Positions 31,101-38,601 of a stretch of 64,000 nt of DNA are shown one piece after another (the first letter of the stretch is position 1; every line of letters begins with the position of its first letter). The position numbers were made by a program, and so were the translations under genes. The DNA comes from Ceratodon purpureus (taxonomy: Eukaryota > Streptophyta > Bryopsida > Pseudoditrichales > Ditrichaceae). The stretch lies in assembly GCA_014871385.1 (NCBI GenBank), contig CM026425.1, positions 3,956,752 through 4,020,751 of the forward strand, read 5' to 3'. A model generated the notes under the pieces. That model had not been told where the DNA came from. It worked only from the letters and a program-made list of their open reading frames with translations, and made no database searches.

Positions 31101-31662
31101 AAGGTTTTGGAGTTTCAAAATTAGTTTGGGTTGGTGTTGAGAATTCAGGTAGGTTGGAAGGTTCTCCAACCTCTGTGGTAAATGGATTCTTCAAAGAACT
31201 CTCAAATTCTGAGGAAGAAGGTGTGACTAATTCTTCTACCTTCTTTCCCTTTTCAGAATTAATTTGAAGTGGGTTTACTTCACTTGAAGATCCCCAGGTT
31301 AACCTCCTAAATGGTGGTGAGTGACAACATAAATAATGCGATCTTCTCAAACCTTCCTCCGGTAATTCTAAATCCTCATTCTTTAGAGAACTTTGGTGTT
31401 GTTCTTCTATAGAAAGTGGATTTTGAATTGTTTCACTCTCTTTAACTTGGCTAGTTGAGGTGTTAAGATTTGAGGGAATAGTTTCTTCTTTAAGTACTGG
31501 GGATGGTGTTGAATTGTAAACAGGATTGGCAGATACTAATGTTAAGATCTGTTTTTCTTTCCTTTCAATCCGTTTTTTCAAACGTTCATTTCTTGCAATA
31601 TTTTGCTTTTCTCTCAATTCTTTATCCTTCTCAGACATTGATAAATGCCATTTAGGCTTCAA
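25156..31662 (-). CDS. Element A gag-pol polyprotein
   Basis: One 2168-residue frame. About 1-340: Ser/Glu/Pro-rich N-terminal extension ending in polyproline, unusual for gag. About 345-560: retrotransposon gag domain (PGSDPDRHLERFR, DAHEWYVQL). About 620-790: CCHC knuckles (CTNCNGHGHLSNEC, CYNCQELGHMARDC, CGRCKQSGHIANNC) plus a variant. About 1025: protease VDSGSSVNLM. About 1330-1500: reverse transcriptase with FLDGFSGYNQ, MPFGLCNAPATFQ and FLDDF. About 1610: RNase H (YVDASNYAIGS). About 1820-2080: integrase zinc site (H-H-C-C, ending CDPCQR) and catalytic region starting KWGIDFVGP. The C-terminus GPYRVLKSYPNGSVELQD is the usual gypsy tail without chromodomain. All hallmark motifs are present. 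Confidence 0.95.
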   Translation of the reverse strand: MKPKWHLSMSEKDKELREKQNIARNERLKKRIERKEKQILTLVSANPVYNSTPSPVLKEETIPSNLNTSTSQVKESETIQNPLSIEEQHQSSLKNEDLELPEEGLRRSHYLCCHSPPFRRLTWGSSSEVNPLQINSEKGKKVEELVTPSSSEFESSLKNPFTTEVGEPSNLPEFSTPTQTNFETPKPYLDEAVQTFVSGIENWVNDIEDSTEVETTTPIETYIREISLEDNRKEWNDEEVAYEVSLPKTFPTIQPFTNPYEPSNDESNEDWEGINCWRFSSGDSSGSSSSESSDTRRETSEEELVRPSSSPPSRPPSRPPTPHPRPPPPPPPLPPPPQTLPPNIMAQQRILNIAPYPMYHGYPGSDPDRHLERFRVVAQANQLPEHLYLSTFPSTLLDDAHEWYVQLLTVPTRWEDLRRAFLDRFRPRSFIPGLIDRFRTIRMGINEGIDSYYTRFNALLKRWTNHGLTDQVLACTFVGGVWPDELRIYLKERNPQDIASAYTQAKTWEEARVNTDFAQYAEVYPPRREGYDHAQGMDAYGRDHYPYLPPARSQLPVSTYPSNPTVMNPQPLAIKAPTDDILMNNITKLEKKLNELSVQITHGKDKRSKPTNMRTNMWCTNCNGHGHLSNECSTPIGGEFSNKPKCSFCGGPHDVSKCWNLGKVVAAVSSNLQANGTNNNKAPYSVTSKRPFTRPNVGPPYRPGDGRPRWNDTYNAAPVWNGPPINPNTHRYGTPEKGKHLVCYNCQELGHMARDCPNPKKQIGYNPLCGRCKQSGHIANNCTAPAPVKSVQFSEIENSRNVNQITQYERDKPQEVYITRAQAKKAMVESDQHSSSDSDYRSSRVRKNNTPSKVVKEKDIVKPKPIFPLIPPKIPINSEKTIPLEEPKEKDKGKQPVEEPTILPQDLPNDFANLPSTSNSLPTFYRPPKKKLKETPTIPKKRKYNRTMKLSEGMNPYDILTNMDKIQPNISLRQLLAIAPKCRGELSSSLVRKRSKIVDVHDISLDPGAPTVDVIIDGSLIEGVQVDSGSSVNLMNVDTMEELGLTHMTSTPIILRMADQSRVVPLGILRGIVTTIGGLNFKINYIIFKVSESISTYPILLGRPWLKSARAKDDWGKGTLTIKAKGKRVVSPMFPVKYHGETQEEDTDVTSEASYDSNSESTKVVEQEKMPEFRCLGTGEYSFLNNEVDSDDAILAWENSPVLNVTAEIESELEPQYLSDSEELMENMSHIKGSNMSPVKSTCIDMNLGTPEEPKNIRIYEGLNPNEYEQWFKFFKECKDAFAWTYKDLKGIPPEVCQHRIILEPNTKPVRQRQYRMNPKYSLMVKEEIDKLLECNFIYPVPYSEWVSPIVVVPRKNGKLRICQDFRKLNSVTKKDYFPLPFTDAILDGVAGHECYSFLDGFSGYNQVQIAPEDKPLTTFTTDWGTFAYNVMPFGLCNAPATFQRAMTTAFQEYLRKFIEIFLDDFCVFSPKDEHQKCLKKCFEQCEKYDISINAAKSEFAVPCGRLVGHIVSKEGIGVDPDKVAAIKKLEIPKHMTELKGFLGASRYYRRFIYFYAEVAAPLTHLTKQTDTPGVWTEECTKAFNKLKKRLSNAPILIPPDWEKPFEVYVDASNYAIGSVLSQKDAKGHDRPIYFSSRQLSAAEKNYSVTEREGLGMIYSVQKYRHYLLGYKFTFHVDHDALKYMVNKPQLSGRIARWVLLLQEFDFTVNVRPGKKHANADFLSRISKEVNPESIDDSFPDAHIFQVDIIPAEYADVIHYLSTNTFPQDYTDKQKQKLIFKSQPYTLIAKVLYKRGKDGLLRRCINPSEVPLILKGCHDAACGGHFAGMVTAHKALQSGYWWPTLFGDAHRYTKKCDPCQRVGKPTPSKAMPLNPILAQTPFEKWGIDFVGPIKPPSRHGRNRYILIATEYVTKWAEAQPTKTDDAKTVAKFLYENIITRFGCPKELVSDRGTHFLNEIIEQLTEKYSIKHRKSTPYHPRANGQTEKTNGILCRIITKTVQGSNTDWDARVPDALWAYRCAFKVSTKFTPFQLVYGQEAILPIEMELPSLRIALDERLGDEESLRHRLYMLEKLDETRAQAYLNNEAIQKHRKTYYDSKLEPKVLNPNDLVLLYDSRFQKFPGKFRMRWFGPYRVLKSYPNGSVELQDFAGKIHATRYNGFRLKPYIT

Positions 31663-31934
31663 GCATTGAAGCTTAGACCTAAATGATCTTCTATCCCCAA
31701 TTTTACTTAAAGGAAAAGGATCACTTAATTTTGTTGTTCACTCTACCTATTTCTTTTAACTATTATTTCCCTACTTCTCTTAAGAAAGTTTTTTATGATT
31801 CTCCCAACCTTGTTTTGTTTTACAGGTGCTCTGAATTGTCTATAGTAGTTTTGTCGCCCAAGTTTGACTAATTCCCTTAATCTTTCCTCCTCTAACTTTA
31901 CCATTTTCTTTATTCCATTCAATTAGAATAAAGA

Positions 31935-32264
31935 CTAACTCTTATTGGTATCAAACCAAGAAATTATCCAAGTATTCAAGGTGAAAGGTTCTACTTCAAA
32001 TATCTCATCAACCTCTTCTTCTTGAAAATTCCTAGGATAATTATGTTCACTAATCAACCTTTCTATTAAGAAGTTCTTTTCGGAATTTGATTCACCTTCC
32101 TTGCTAATTTGATCTATCTCTTTAGCTAAAAGGTGGATCAATGCTTCTTCATTTCTTTGTATACCCTCATAAATTATCAACAATCGTCTTAATCTGACTA
32201 ATTGTTCGATAATCGTTTCACTATCGATTGTCATGTCTTTAAAGACATAATAATCCAAACGCAA
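31935..32264 (-). CDS. Element A leader ORF b (109 residues)
   Basis: Between the 5' LTR and gag-pol. Helical, acidic (IIEQLVRLRRLLIIYEG, ALIHLLAKEIDQI); no domain recognised. It overlaps the end of leader ORF a by 26 bases. May be accessory or untranslated leader. Confidence 0.35.
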   Translation of the reverse strand: MRLDYYVFKDMTIDSETIIEQLVRLRRLLIIYEGIQRNEEALIHLLAKEIDQISKEGESNSEKNFLIERLISEHNYPRNFQEEEVDEIFEVEPFTLNTWIISWFDTNKS

Positions 32265-32736
32265 TTGAAATTGGTTTATCAGATTCTCTAGATAGAAAAT
32301 CTGGAATTAAGACTTGACTATCTAGTTTCTGAGGTCCGTATTTAAAGATATAAGTTTTGGTATCTAATTTGTATCCATTCCATGCTCCACAACCTTTAGA
32401 GCTTATAGGTGAAGTTAAATTTTTCAATCTCCCATATTGGGCAAATAGAAAATGTAAATTGCTTTGTAAAAATAATTCTCCTTTGAAAACTATCAAAGCA
32501 TTAAACCTTGTTCCATTATCCCAAATTTTTGCTAATATTATTCTTTTGATATCAATGGGTAGTTGGTCAAATTTATTTTGAAGGTTTGAATCAAATTTAG
32601 AGTGTGTACCACAAATTTGAAAACCTTGCCCAAAATATGCTCCCCTATAAACTCGGTAAAGTGCAGCAAATAGGAAAGGTCCTTCAAAGAATTGATTAAT
32701 ATCCTTTTGTTGGACTTCCCACGGAAATGGATACAT
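32239..32736 (-). CDS. Element A leader ORF a (165 residues)
   Basis: First ORF of the internal region on the minus strand, starting MYPFPWEVQQKDINQFFEGP, about 520 bp after the primer-binding site. Aromatic-rich, looks folded, no recognised family. Its presence ahead of gag recalls elements with an extra 5' ORF. Confidence 0.4.
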   Translation of the reverse strand: MYPFPWEVQQKDINQFFEGPFLFAALYRVYRGAYFGQGFQICGTHSKFDSNLQNKFDQLPIDIKRIILAKIWDNGTRFNALIVFKGELFLQSNLHFLFAQYGRLKNLTSPISSKGCGAWNGYKLDTKTYIFKYGPQKLDSQVLIPDFLSRESDKPISIAFGLLCL

Positions 32737-33234
32737 TATTTACTATTGATTGTCATCAATCAAAACTCATATACTCTAAACCTATATCGCAATCTTCTAA
32801 TTACGATCTTCTACCTCTTACTCACAATCTCAGAAAGGTTAATTACTATCTCTCAATCAACCTTTAAGAGATTTCATAAACTCACCTCTTAAGACATTTC
32901 AAAAGTCTGAAGTTTCTTTTATTAACCCATGGTATAGTACAATATTTTGTTACCATACACTTCTCTGAATTAATTCGATACTTAATCTATGTTTTACTTT
33001 TACTATGACCCTTTCTTCACTTAAAGGATTCCTTTAAAGGTTAAAGCTAATTATAAAGATTTCCTCTTTGTCCTTAAAAGAATACACAACCACTTGCTCA
33101 AGAAGTTTTTCTTAAGAAGAAGTTGAAATTTTAAATTCTTAAAGAAACACGAGGTATCTTCTAGCTTAAAGCACAAGGATCTTCTATTCTTTACTTTATC
33201 TACACTTTTAGCTACCGCTTAACCGGAACCTATT

Positions 33235-33251
33235 CCCCGGCAGCGGCGCCA
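33235..33251 (-). other. Element A primer-binding site (tRNA-Asp)
   Basis: TGGCGCCGCTGCCGGGG on the minus strand, 3 bp inside the 5' LTR. It is one base from the typical tRNA-Asp site of plant Tat/Athila elements (TGGCGCCGTTGCCGGGG). Confidence 0.9.
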
Positions 33252-33254
33252 AAA

Positions 33255-35012
33255 TGTAATTAGTAAAATTTACAAATAGTGGTAAGTCATGGGAATAGGT
33301 CTTTTCGTTTAGCTTTTAACGTAACTAAAGGTCACTGTAGTAAGTAAAGAATGTATAGAATGCAAAGTATTTCCTTAAAAGAATCTCTTTATAACTCTAA
33401 TGTCTTAATTACCCCAAGTCACATAAAACCCAAGTAATCCAAACTCTCAATTGGTTCAAGGGTAATGGGAGTTCAAATTGACAAGTACCATCTCTCGGTT
33501 TATTGCCATCACTCCCTTCCAAGTTCAATTAGACAATGCATTTATTATGCATTTGCAAGTTCATTCATTACTAGGTTAGAATCTAGTGTTCAACCTATTT
33601 ATGCCTATGAATGATGCTTTGGGATATGTTATGATAGATTAACTTATCTCAAGCAACTCCTTGCTTGTCTTCATCTTTTTCCTCCCATCCAGCGCATTTC
33701 AAATAGACATGTAATCACTGTCTACTCATTCACATTCAATCATACTCCAACTCTACCATTCATCACAACTATACTTCTCAATTGTATTACTCAATTACAA
33801 TGACTGCACTATACTCCAATTGAATACATTCAAGTTTTATTATAATGAGAACTAATAATCACTAAGGCTGATCACTCCTTAATAATTAATGTCACTTTTA
33901 TCCATCAATGTACTCAATCTGGCTTCCATAAATTCTAAGTCATTCTCAGTCTTCTATTTCAGATGGCCAATCTAATTTAAAAGACTATCAAGTAATACTC
34001 ACTTCACTGTTCCAGTACTCACATGGAACTCTCATTCTCCATAATTCCCATTCACAACAATGCAATGTCAATTGGATAAACTGTTGTGTTTATTTTCCAT
34101 AATTTCTATTTTCTATTCACTCAGTAACTCTTCCTTCGTTCTGAGTTCAAATAGACAATCTCACCCACTGTTCACTCTGCTCCATCAGCATCTTCGATTT
34201 CAAATAGACAGTATCGATTTCAATTAGACAGTATCCAGTGTGAGTCACCACATTCACTGTAACTCTCACCAACTCTCCACTGAGTCAATTAGACATGGTC
34301 CATGCAAGTCAAGTTGACAATGTATGCATGCCCATGGATGCATACCGAACCACCATCTTGTCCATTTGACCAGTGTTAACTAGACATTATGCAGCAAGCA
34401 ATCTGAATTCAATTTGTCAATTAGACAGTAGCCATTGGATCAAACTGTTCATTCTATCTCCCTTAGACTACATATAATTTCACTGTTCAGCAGATCTGCA
34501 GTTTCAATTTGACAGTAAGCTTCGCAAATCAATTAGACAGTAATCAGTTGGTTCCAGTTCTCCATTCTGATTCTACAGTTCTGCAGATTAATACACTGTG
34601 CATCGAAGCTATAGTTCAAATTGACAAAGAGCATTGTGAATCAATTATACAGTGAGCTACTCAGAGTCAAGTTGACAATCAATTAGACAATGGAATTCTA
34701 TTTTTATATTTTTTACATAATGTGACTATCACTCACACAGTGTTGTGTGGTGTGGTGAAGTAATTCTTTCTTCTTCCTTAATTCCTAGTTATGCCTTAAT
34801 TTCTAAAGGGTGTGCCTGTACGTAGAGTCAACTTGACAAGTCGTGTCTCTAGGTAGGGCCATGTCCCCTGAATTCTACACTATTGTCCATTTGACTCTCA
34901 ACCAGATTTCTACAGCCACTATCTACATGGATTTCAAATTGACATGGTAACTTGGTCCTATTTACACTGTTTTTACTGAAAAGGGACTTTTCTCAAAAAA
35001 AGTCAGCTCACA
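33255..35012 (-). repeat. Element A 5' LTR
   Basis: 1,758 bp, same as 18614-20371. Minus strand begins TGTGAGCTGAC and ends CTAATTACA. TATA-like CATAAATAGG on the minus strand at about 33596-33605. Confidence 0.95.
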
Positions 35013-35068
35013 ATGAACGTTTTCCGCAATGGTGCTGCATTACCAACGGCGCTCAATACATAGAAGAA
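35013..35068. other. 56-bp host segment between elements A and B
   Basis: The only non-element DNA between the two retrotransposons. Ends AAGAA, the target duplication of element B. Confidence 0.8.
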
Positions 35069-36126
35069 TGTAGCACGACGTGGTATACGTATTCCTCCGG
35101 AAGGCACTTAATTCACACTAACTACCCTCCAAAGTAAACCACTCCGTGTTCGTTCCCACGAAGACCTATAGTTTTCTTTCTTTTAGACTTTAACGGAAAT
35201 CACCACCAGTGTCCGACCGTACTCCGTCTTACAGACGGTTGGACGAATCCGGTAGTTTTTGCCTCGTTCCTATTTTCCGGCTTTTTAGACTAGTGGCCGG
35301 TTCCCACTGATCCGTCTATCCTTTAAAGTGGCTGGATTTTCCACCGTCCCGTAACTTATAGTGGCTGGACACCCCACTGTTCCTATCTACCACCCGAGAA
35401 GTGGAGTAATAATCCTTCCGTACGGCTAGGGACCGGTCCGGATAACTACTCAGTGCCGGTTACGGATACGGAAATCATACTACAATGACATCACCTTACG
35501 GCTGCGCAGTATTCTACTATACTATCTCCCTTCCGGATTGGTTCGCAGTAGGACATCCGGCTTTTATCCCATCTACAGGAAGCGACCGGTCCGTTTCCGG
35601 ATCCCGGTGTACACACGGCTCTCCGTGTCCTTGAGACTACCAGCCCTGCTGCAATACGTCTCTCCTTCCCTACGGGCTCCTTCCGGGACTGGAAACCGTC
35701 AACACTCGACGCTTGACACCTCCCCAGTCTCTCCGGGCGCTCTCCTGACCTTCCTACTGTTCAACACTCCTCCGGAACACTACTGAAGACAATAGAACCA
35801 CAAACCATACGGCAACGGACCCGTCAGCAGCCGGTTGACACAACAATTCCAAAAGTATATTCTCAATTGCAACAACAAAACGGCGTACAAAAACAAGGCC
35901 CCGGCCTTGGAAAAACGTCTATCTTAAATACTAAAACCTATCGGTTCCTAAAGCGACCAAGTGGCCCATCGAGATCCAGAAATTCCGGATCTTGGATCCG
36001 GAAATCCCGGACCGGTGGCCGCCTTCTATTCCTAGTTACTGCTGCTATCTATCCGGATTGGCAGCCGGGTGCACTGGAGCCCCATCGTTAGTCGCTGCCA
36101 TTTTATCCGGTCCTTATCCTAAAACC

Positions 36127-37995
36127 CTACTCCTTGTGCTTATCGAGCCGGGGACTGTGCCGGGTTCCGTCCAACCGTTCCTTCTTCTGTACCCGCTTCA
36201 GTTTCTTCAACGGGGGGTCTTCTTCCGGAGCCGCAGATGCTGACGGCTCACTGGACTTCCGGGATCGTTCTGCTTGAGCTGCCGGGGATGGAGATCGTGC
36301 CGCCACCGGAACTGCGCTGAGATCCACCTGGAGCGTTTCCGGAGATCCCTGTACCGGTATAAAATCTAACGGTGGTGGTCTCTGGTCCGGTTCCAAGGGA
36401 ATGTTTCCGGGGTTAACAGTCTCGACTCCATCCAAGTTGGGTAGAGTGTGCAGACTGCTCAAGGTGTCCGGAATAGGATCCTCCAGCGGGTGTCCTATCT
36501 CCTGTTGGGCGGGCCGGATGGCCGACCGTATCGGAGAGGCTGGAGGTGGCACCGGTGCCGGTTCCCTGGTTGGGGACGGTGGTCTGGGATCCTCTTGATT
36601 TGCCGGTGGCCCTGATGACGGACCGGCCTCTGCGTAACCGAGGATTTCCACCAGGTTCTTCATCATCGTCCATGTGTCCCTCATCACCTGTGTCCGGTCG
36701 TGCATGAACTTTATAATATTCTTCGTAGTCGGATCCGGTTGACGGGTCAGGAAAGCCTGGTAAACGGCGCACTGATTGGCCACATCTACCGGAAGAGCTA
36801 AAGTGGCCTTGATCTCAGCGACCGACCGGATGGCCTCGACTGCCCGGTCACGGGCGTCATTGAAATCCTTCCGGGCATCACGCACCTCCTCCTCGAGCTT
36901 CCGATTCGTCTCCCGGTACTTCGCCAGCCGGTCCATGTGCTTCTCCTGGAGACCGGCCAAGTCCCGGTGCTTGCGAAGAATGCTCAGGCAATCCTCCAAC
37001 TGGTCCGAACCCGTAAGGATCATTACCTCCCTAGCCAACCGGCCCTCCGCCTTCCTAGTCGACTGTAAGAACCGGGCATATGTCGTTGCCTGCTCCGATA
37101 GGTTAACTAAGTCCTGGTACGGATCTCCGGTGTGCTCCGGTGGTCCGGTGGGCTGTTGGATCTCCGTGTTCAGGGTTCGCTTGGCCGGTGCGGGAGTCCG
37201 AGGTGATCCGGATGGCTGTCCCTTTTCCGGGCTAGGACGGGGTCTCTTAGCCGGCGTGGGGGAGACCTCAATAACATCATCCTCGTCGTCCTGGTCGGAC
37301 ACTTCTTCCGGCTCAGCGAACTGCTGATAGCTTAAGAGCATATCGTACTCCCGGACCTCTTCAGCACTCAACAGTCCCTTAGTACGGTAGAGGTGAATGA
37401 GGAAAGACGGAAGGCAGGTGGCCTGCTTCTTGGTCTTCCGGAGATTGGCCACCTGTCGGTCGACTATCGTCTTCATCATGACCCCCCAGTCCACCGTGAA
37501 TTCACCGATCATGGCCCCAATGAAAACGGACGCCCACTTGTTGGTGATCCGTTTGGGCTTTTCCGGATGGAAAATAGGGTTCATAAACCCTACTACTCTC
37601 CGGGCCTCCGGATCCGCAATGTCATCCAGCCCCCATCCTTCTCTCGGGTCTCCGGTCCCCTTGAGATACTGATGTATGAAGTCCCGGGGCTCCGGCGTCG
37701 AGACCTCGCCGCCGGAGTTCTTGAAACCATACGTCTCCCTCCAGAGTTGTGCCGACCACTTATCCGGCTCTCCCCGGATGGTTCCTCGATTCTCAGGATT
37801 CTTGACGAGGATCTCTTGGGCCGGAAGGGCAAGCTTCCAACCCCATGCCTTGTCCAGTAGGACCTCACAACCCATAGACTCTAAGGCGGTCCGGAGGAGC
37901 TCCTTCTCCTTCTCTCCGGCCGGTATCAACGGCATTACCCGTTGTACCCTGAACGACTGTCCTTCCGCCGCCGGTTCCTTCCCTTTCCTACCCAT
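36127..37995 (-). CDS. LTR-encoded ORF of element B, 3' LTR copy (622 residues)
   Basis: Starts MGRKGKEPAAEGQSFRVQRV. About 1-220: globular domain with WKLALPAQEILVKNPENRG, YGFKNSGGEV, VFIGAMIGEFTVDWGVMMKT and CLPSFLIHLYRTKGLL, whose layout resembles the N-terminal domain of the element A extra ORF. About 225-300: acidic/Pro-rich linker. About 310-420: coiled coil (RKLEEEVRDARKDFNDARDR). Then a Pro-rich tail and a basic C-terminus (PLKKLKRVQKKERLDGTRHS), a likely nuclear or nucleic-acid-binding signal. It lies wholly inside the LTR, about 200 bp downstream of a TATA box. One residue differs from the other LTR copy. No enzyme motif seen. Confidence 0.75.
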   Translation of the reverse strand: MGRKGKEPAAEGQSFRVQRVMPLIPAGEKEKELLRTALESMGCEVLLDKAWGWKLALPAQEILVKNPENRGTIRGEPDKWSAQLWRETYGFKNSGGEVSTPEPRDFIHQYLKGTGDPREGWGLDDIADPEARRVVGFMNPIFHPEKPKRITNKWASVFIGAMIGEFTVDWGVMMKTIVDRQVANLRKTKKQATCLPSFLIHLYRTKGLLSAEEVREYDMLLSYQQFAEPEEVSDQDDEDDVIEVSPTPAKRPRPSPEKGQPSGSPRTPAPAKRTLNTEIQQPTGPPEHTGDPYQDLVNLSEQATTYARFLQSTRKAEGRLAREVMILTGSDQLEDCLSILRKHRDLAGLQEKHMDRLAKYRETNRKLEEEVRDARKDFNDARDRAVEAIRSVAEIKATLALPVDVANQCAVYQAFLTRQPDPTTKNIIKFMHDRTQVMRDTWTMMKNLVEILGYAEAGPSSGPPANQEDPRPPSPTREPAPVPPPASPIRSAIRPAQQEIGHPLEDPIPDTLSSLHTLPNLDGVETVNPGNIPLEPDQRPPPLDFIPVQGSPETLQVDLSAVPVAARSPSPAAQAERSRKSSEPSASAAPEEDPPLKKLKRVQKKERLDGTRHSPRLDKHKE

Positions 37996-38195
37996 TCTGC
38001 TAAGTCCTCCTCTCCGTCACTCCGGTAACACCTGCACGCACGATCCTCACCACAATCTCTCGCCTAACGGAAACACTTCCGTCTCACCGTCTCTCTCCTA
38101 CCGTCTAACCCTAACTGCGCCCACCGCCTTAGAGCGCAAGGACCCGTCGTGCCACAAAATGACAAAGAGAAAGGAAGAGCATGGCGGTCCTTCCT

Positions 38196-38206
38196 CCTTT
38201 TATACC
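38196..38206 (-). promoter_or_regulatory. TATA box of element B LTR (3' copy)
   Basis: GGTATAAAAGG on the minus strand, about 380 bp into the LTR. Predicts a transcript start near 38170, upstream of the LTR ORF. Confidence 0.65.
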
Positions 38207-38584
38207 TGCCCTCGCGCCCACCCGTTCGTAGCTCATCATGACGGACGGTCGTAGCCCCTCATCATTGGACGGTCGCGACCGGCGGCGTTTTAATGGTTGC
38301 AGCCATTATCCCCGTGTGCGTTGTACCTTTTGGTGGTTATCCTTAAGTCTGCCAGGTCAGGGCTCTGTCATATGGACTGTACCCGTCTCTCCTCCACCGC
38401 AGACGACCGGATCTCACCCGGCTGGCCTTCCGGTCACTTATTTATTCAACCGACCGGCTTAACCGGTTGTTTTACTTATAGGCTTAGTACTTCCGTATTT
38501 CTAACATAAAATTTTTAATTTTTTTATCATTTTCCTACCGGAATTAGTATTCCGGTGTGTCAACCGTGGAAATCACTTTCCACA

Positions 38585-38601
38585 TTACCCCTTTTTCACC
38601 C
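38585..38601 (-). other. Element B polypurine tract
   Basis: GGGTGAAAAAGGGGTAA on the minus strand, directly before the 3' LTR; it overlaps the last codons of pol. Confidence 0.8.

Larger units (their letters stand above)
18614..35012 (-). mobile_element. Element A: Ty3/gypsy LTR retrotransposon, 16.4 kb, looks whole
   Basis: Read on the minus strand: 5' LTR (33255-35012), tRNA-Asp primer-binding site, two leader ORFs, gag-pol in one 2168-residue frame, a 1.6-kb spacer, an extra 1011-residue ORF, polypurine tract, 3' LTR (18614-20371). LTRs are 1,758 bp each, TG..CA bounded, with no difference noticed by eye, so insertion is very recent. Flanks are AAGAA on the left and ATGAA on the right, one base short of a clean 5-bp duplication. 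No chromodomain after the integrase. The tRNA-Asp site, long size and extra ORF point to the Tat/Athila-like branch (inference). Confidence 0.95.
35069..38584 (-). repeat. Element B 3' LTR
   Basis: 3,516 bp, TGTAGCACGACG..TTTCCACA on the plus strand. Contains a complete 622-residue ORF in the element's own orientation. Confidence 0.95.

Noticed and set aside
35538-38509. Several plus-strand frames of 60-190 residues repeated at 44919-47890
   Set aside because: Antisense or LTR-internal shadows of the 622-residue LTR ORF; duplicated only because the LTR is.
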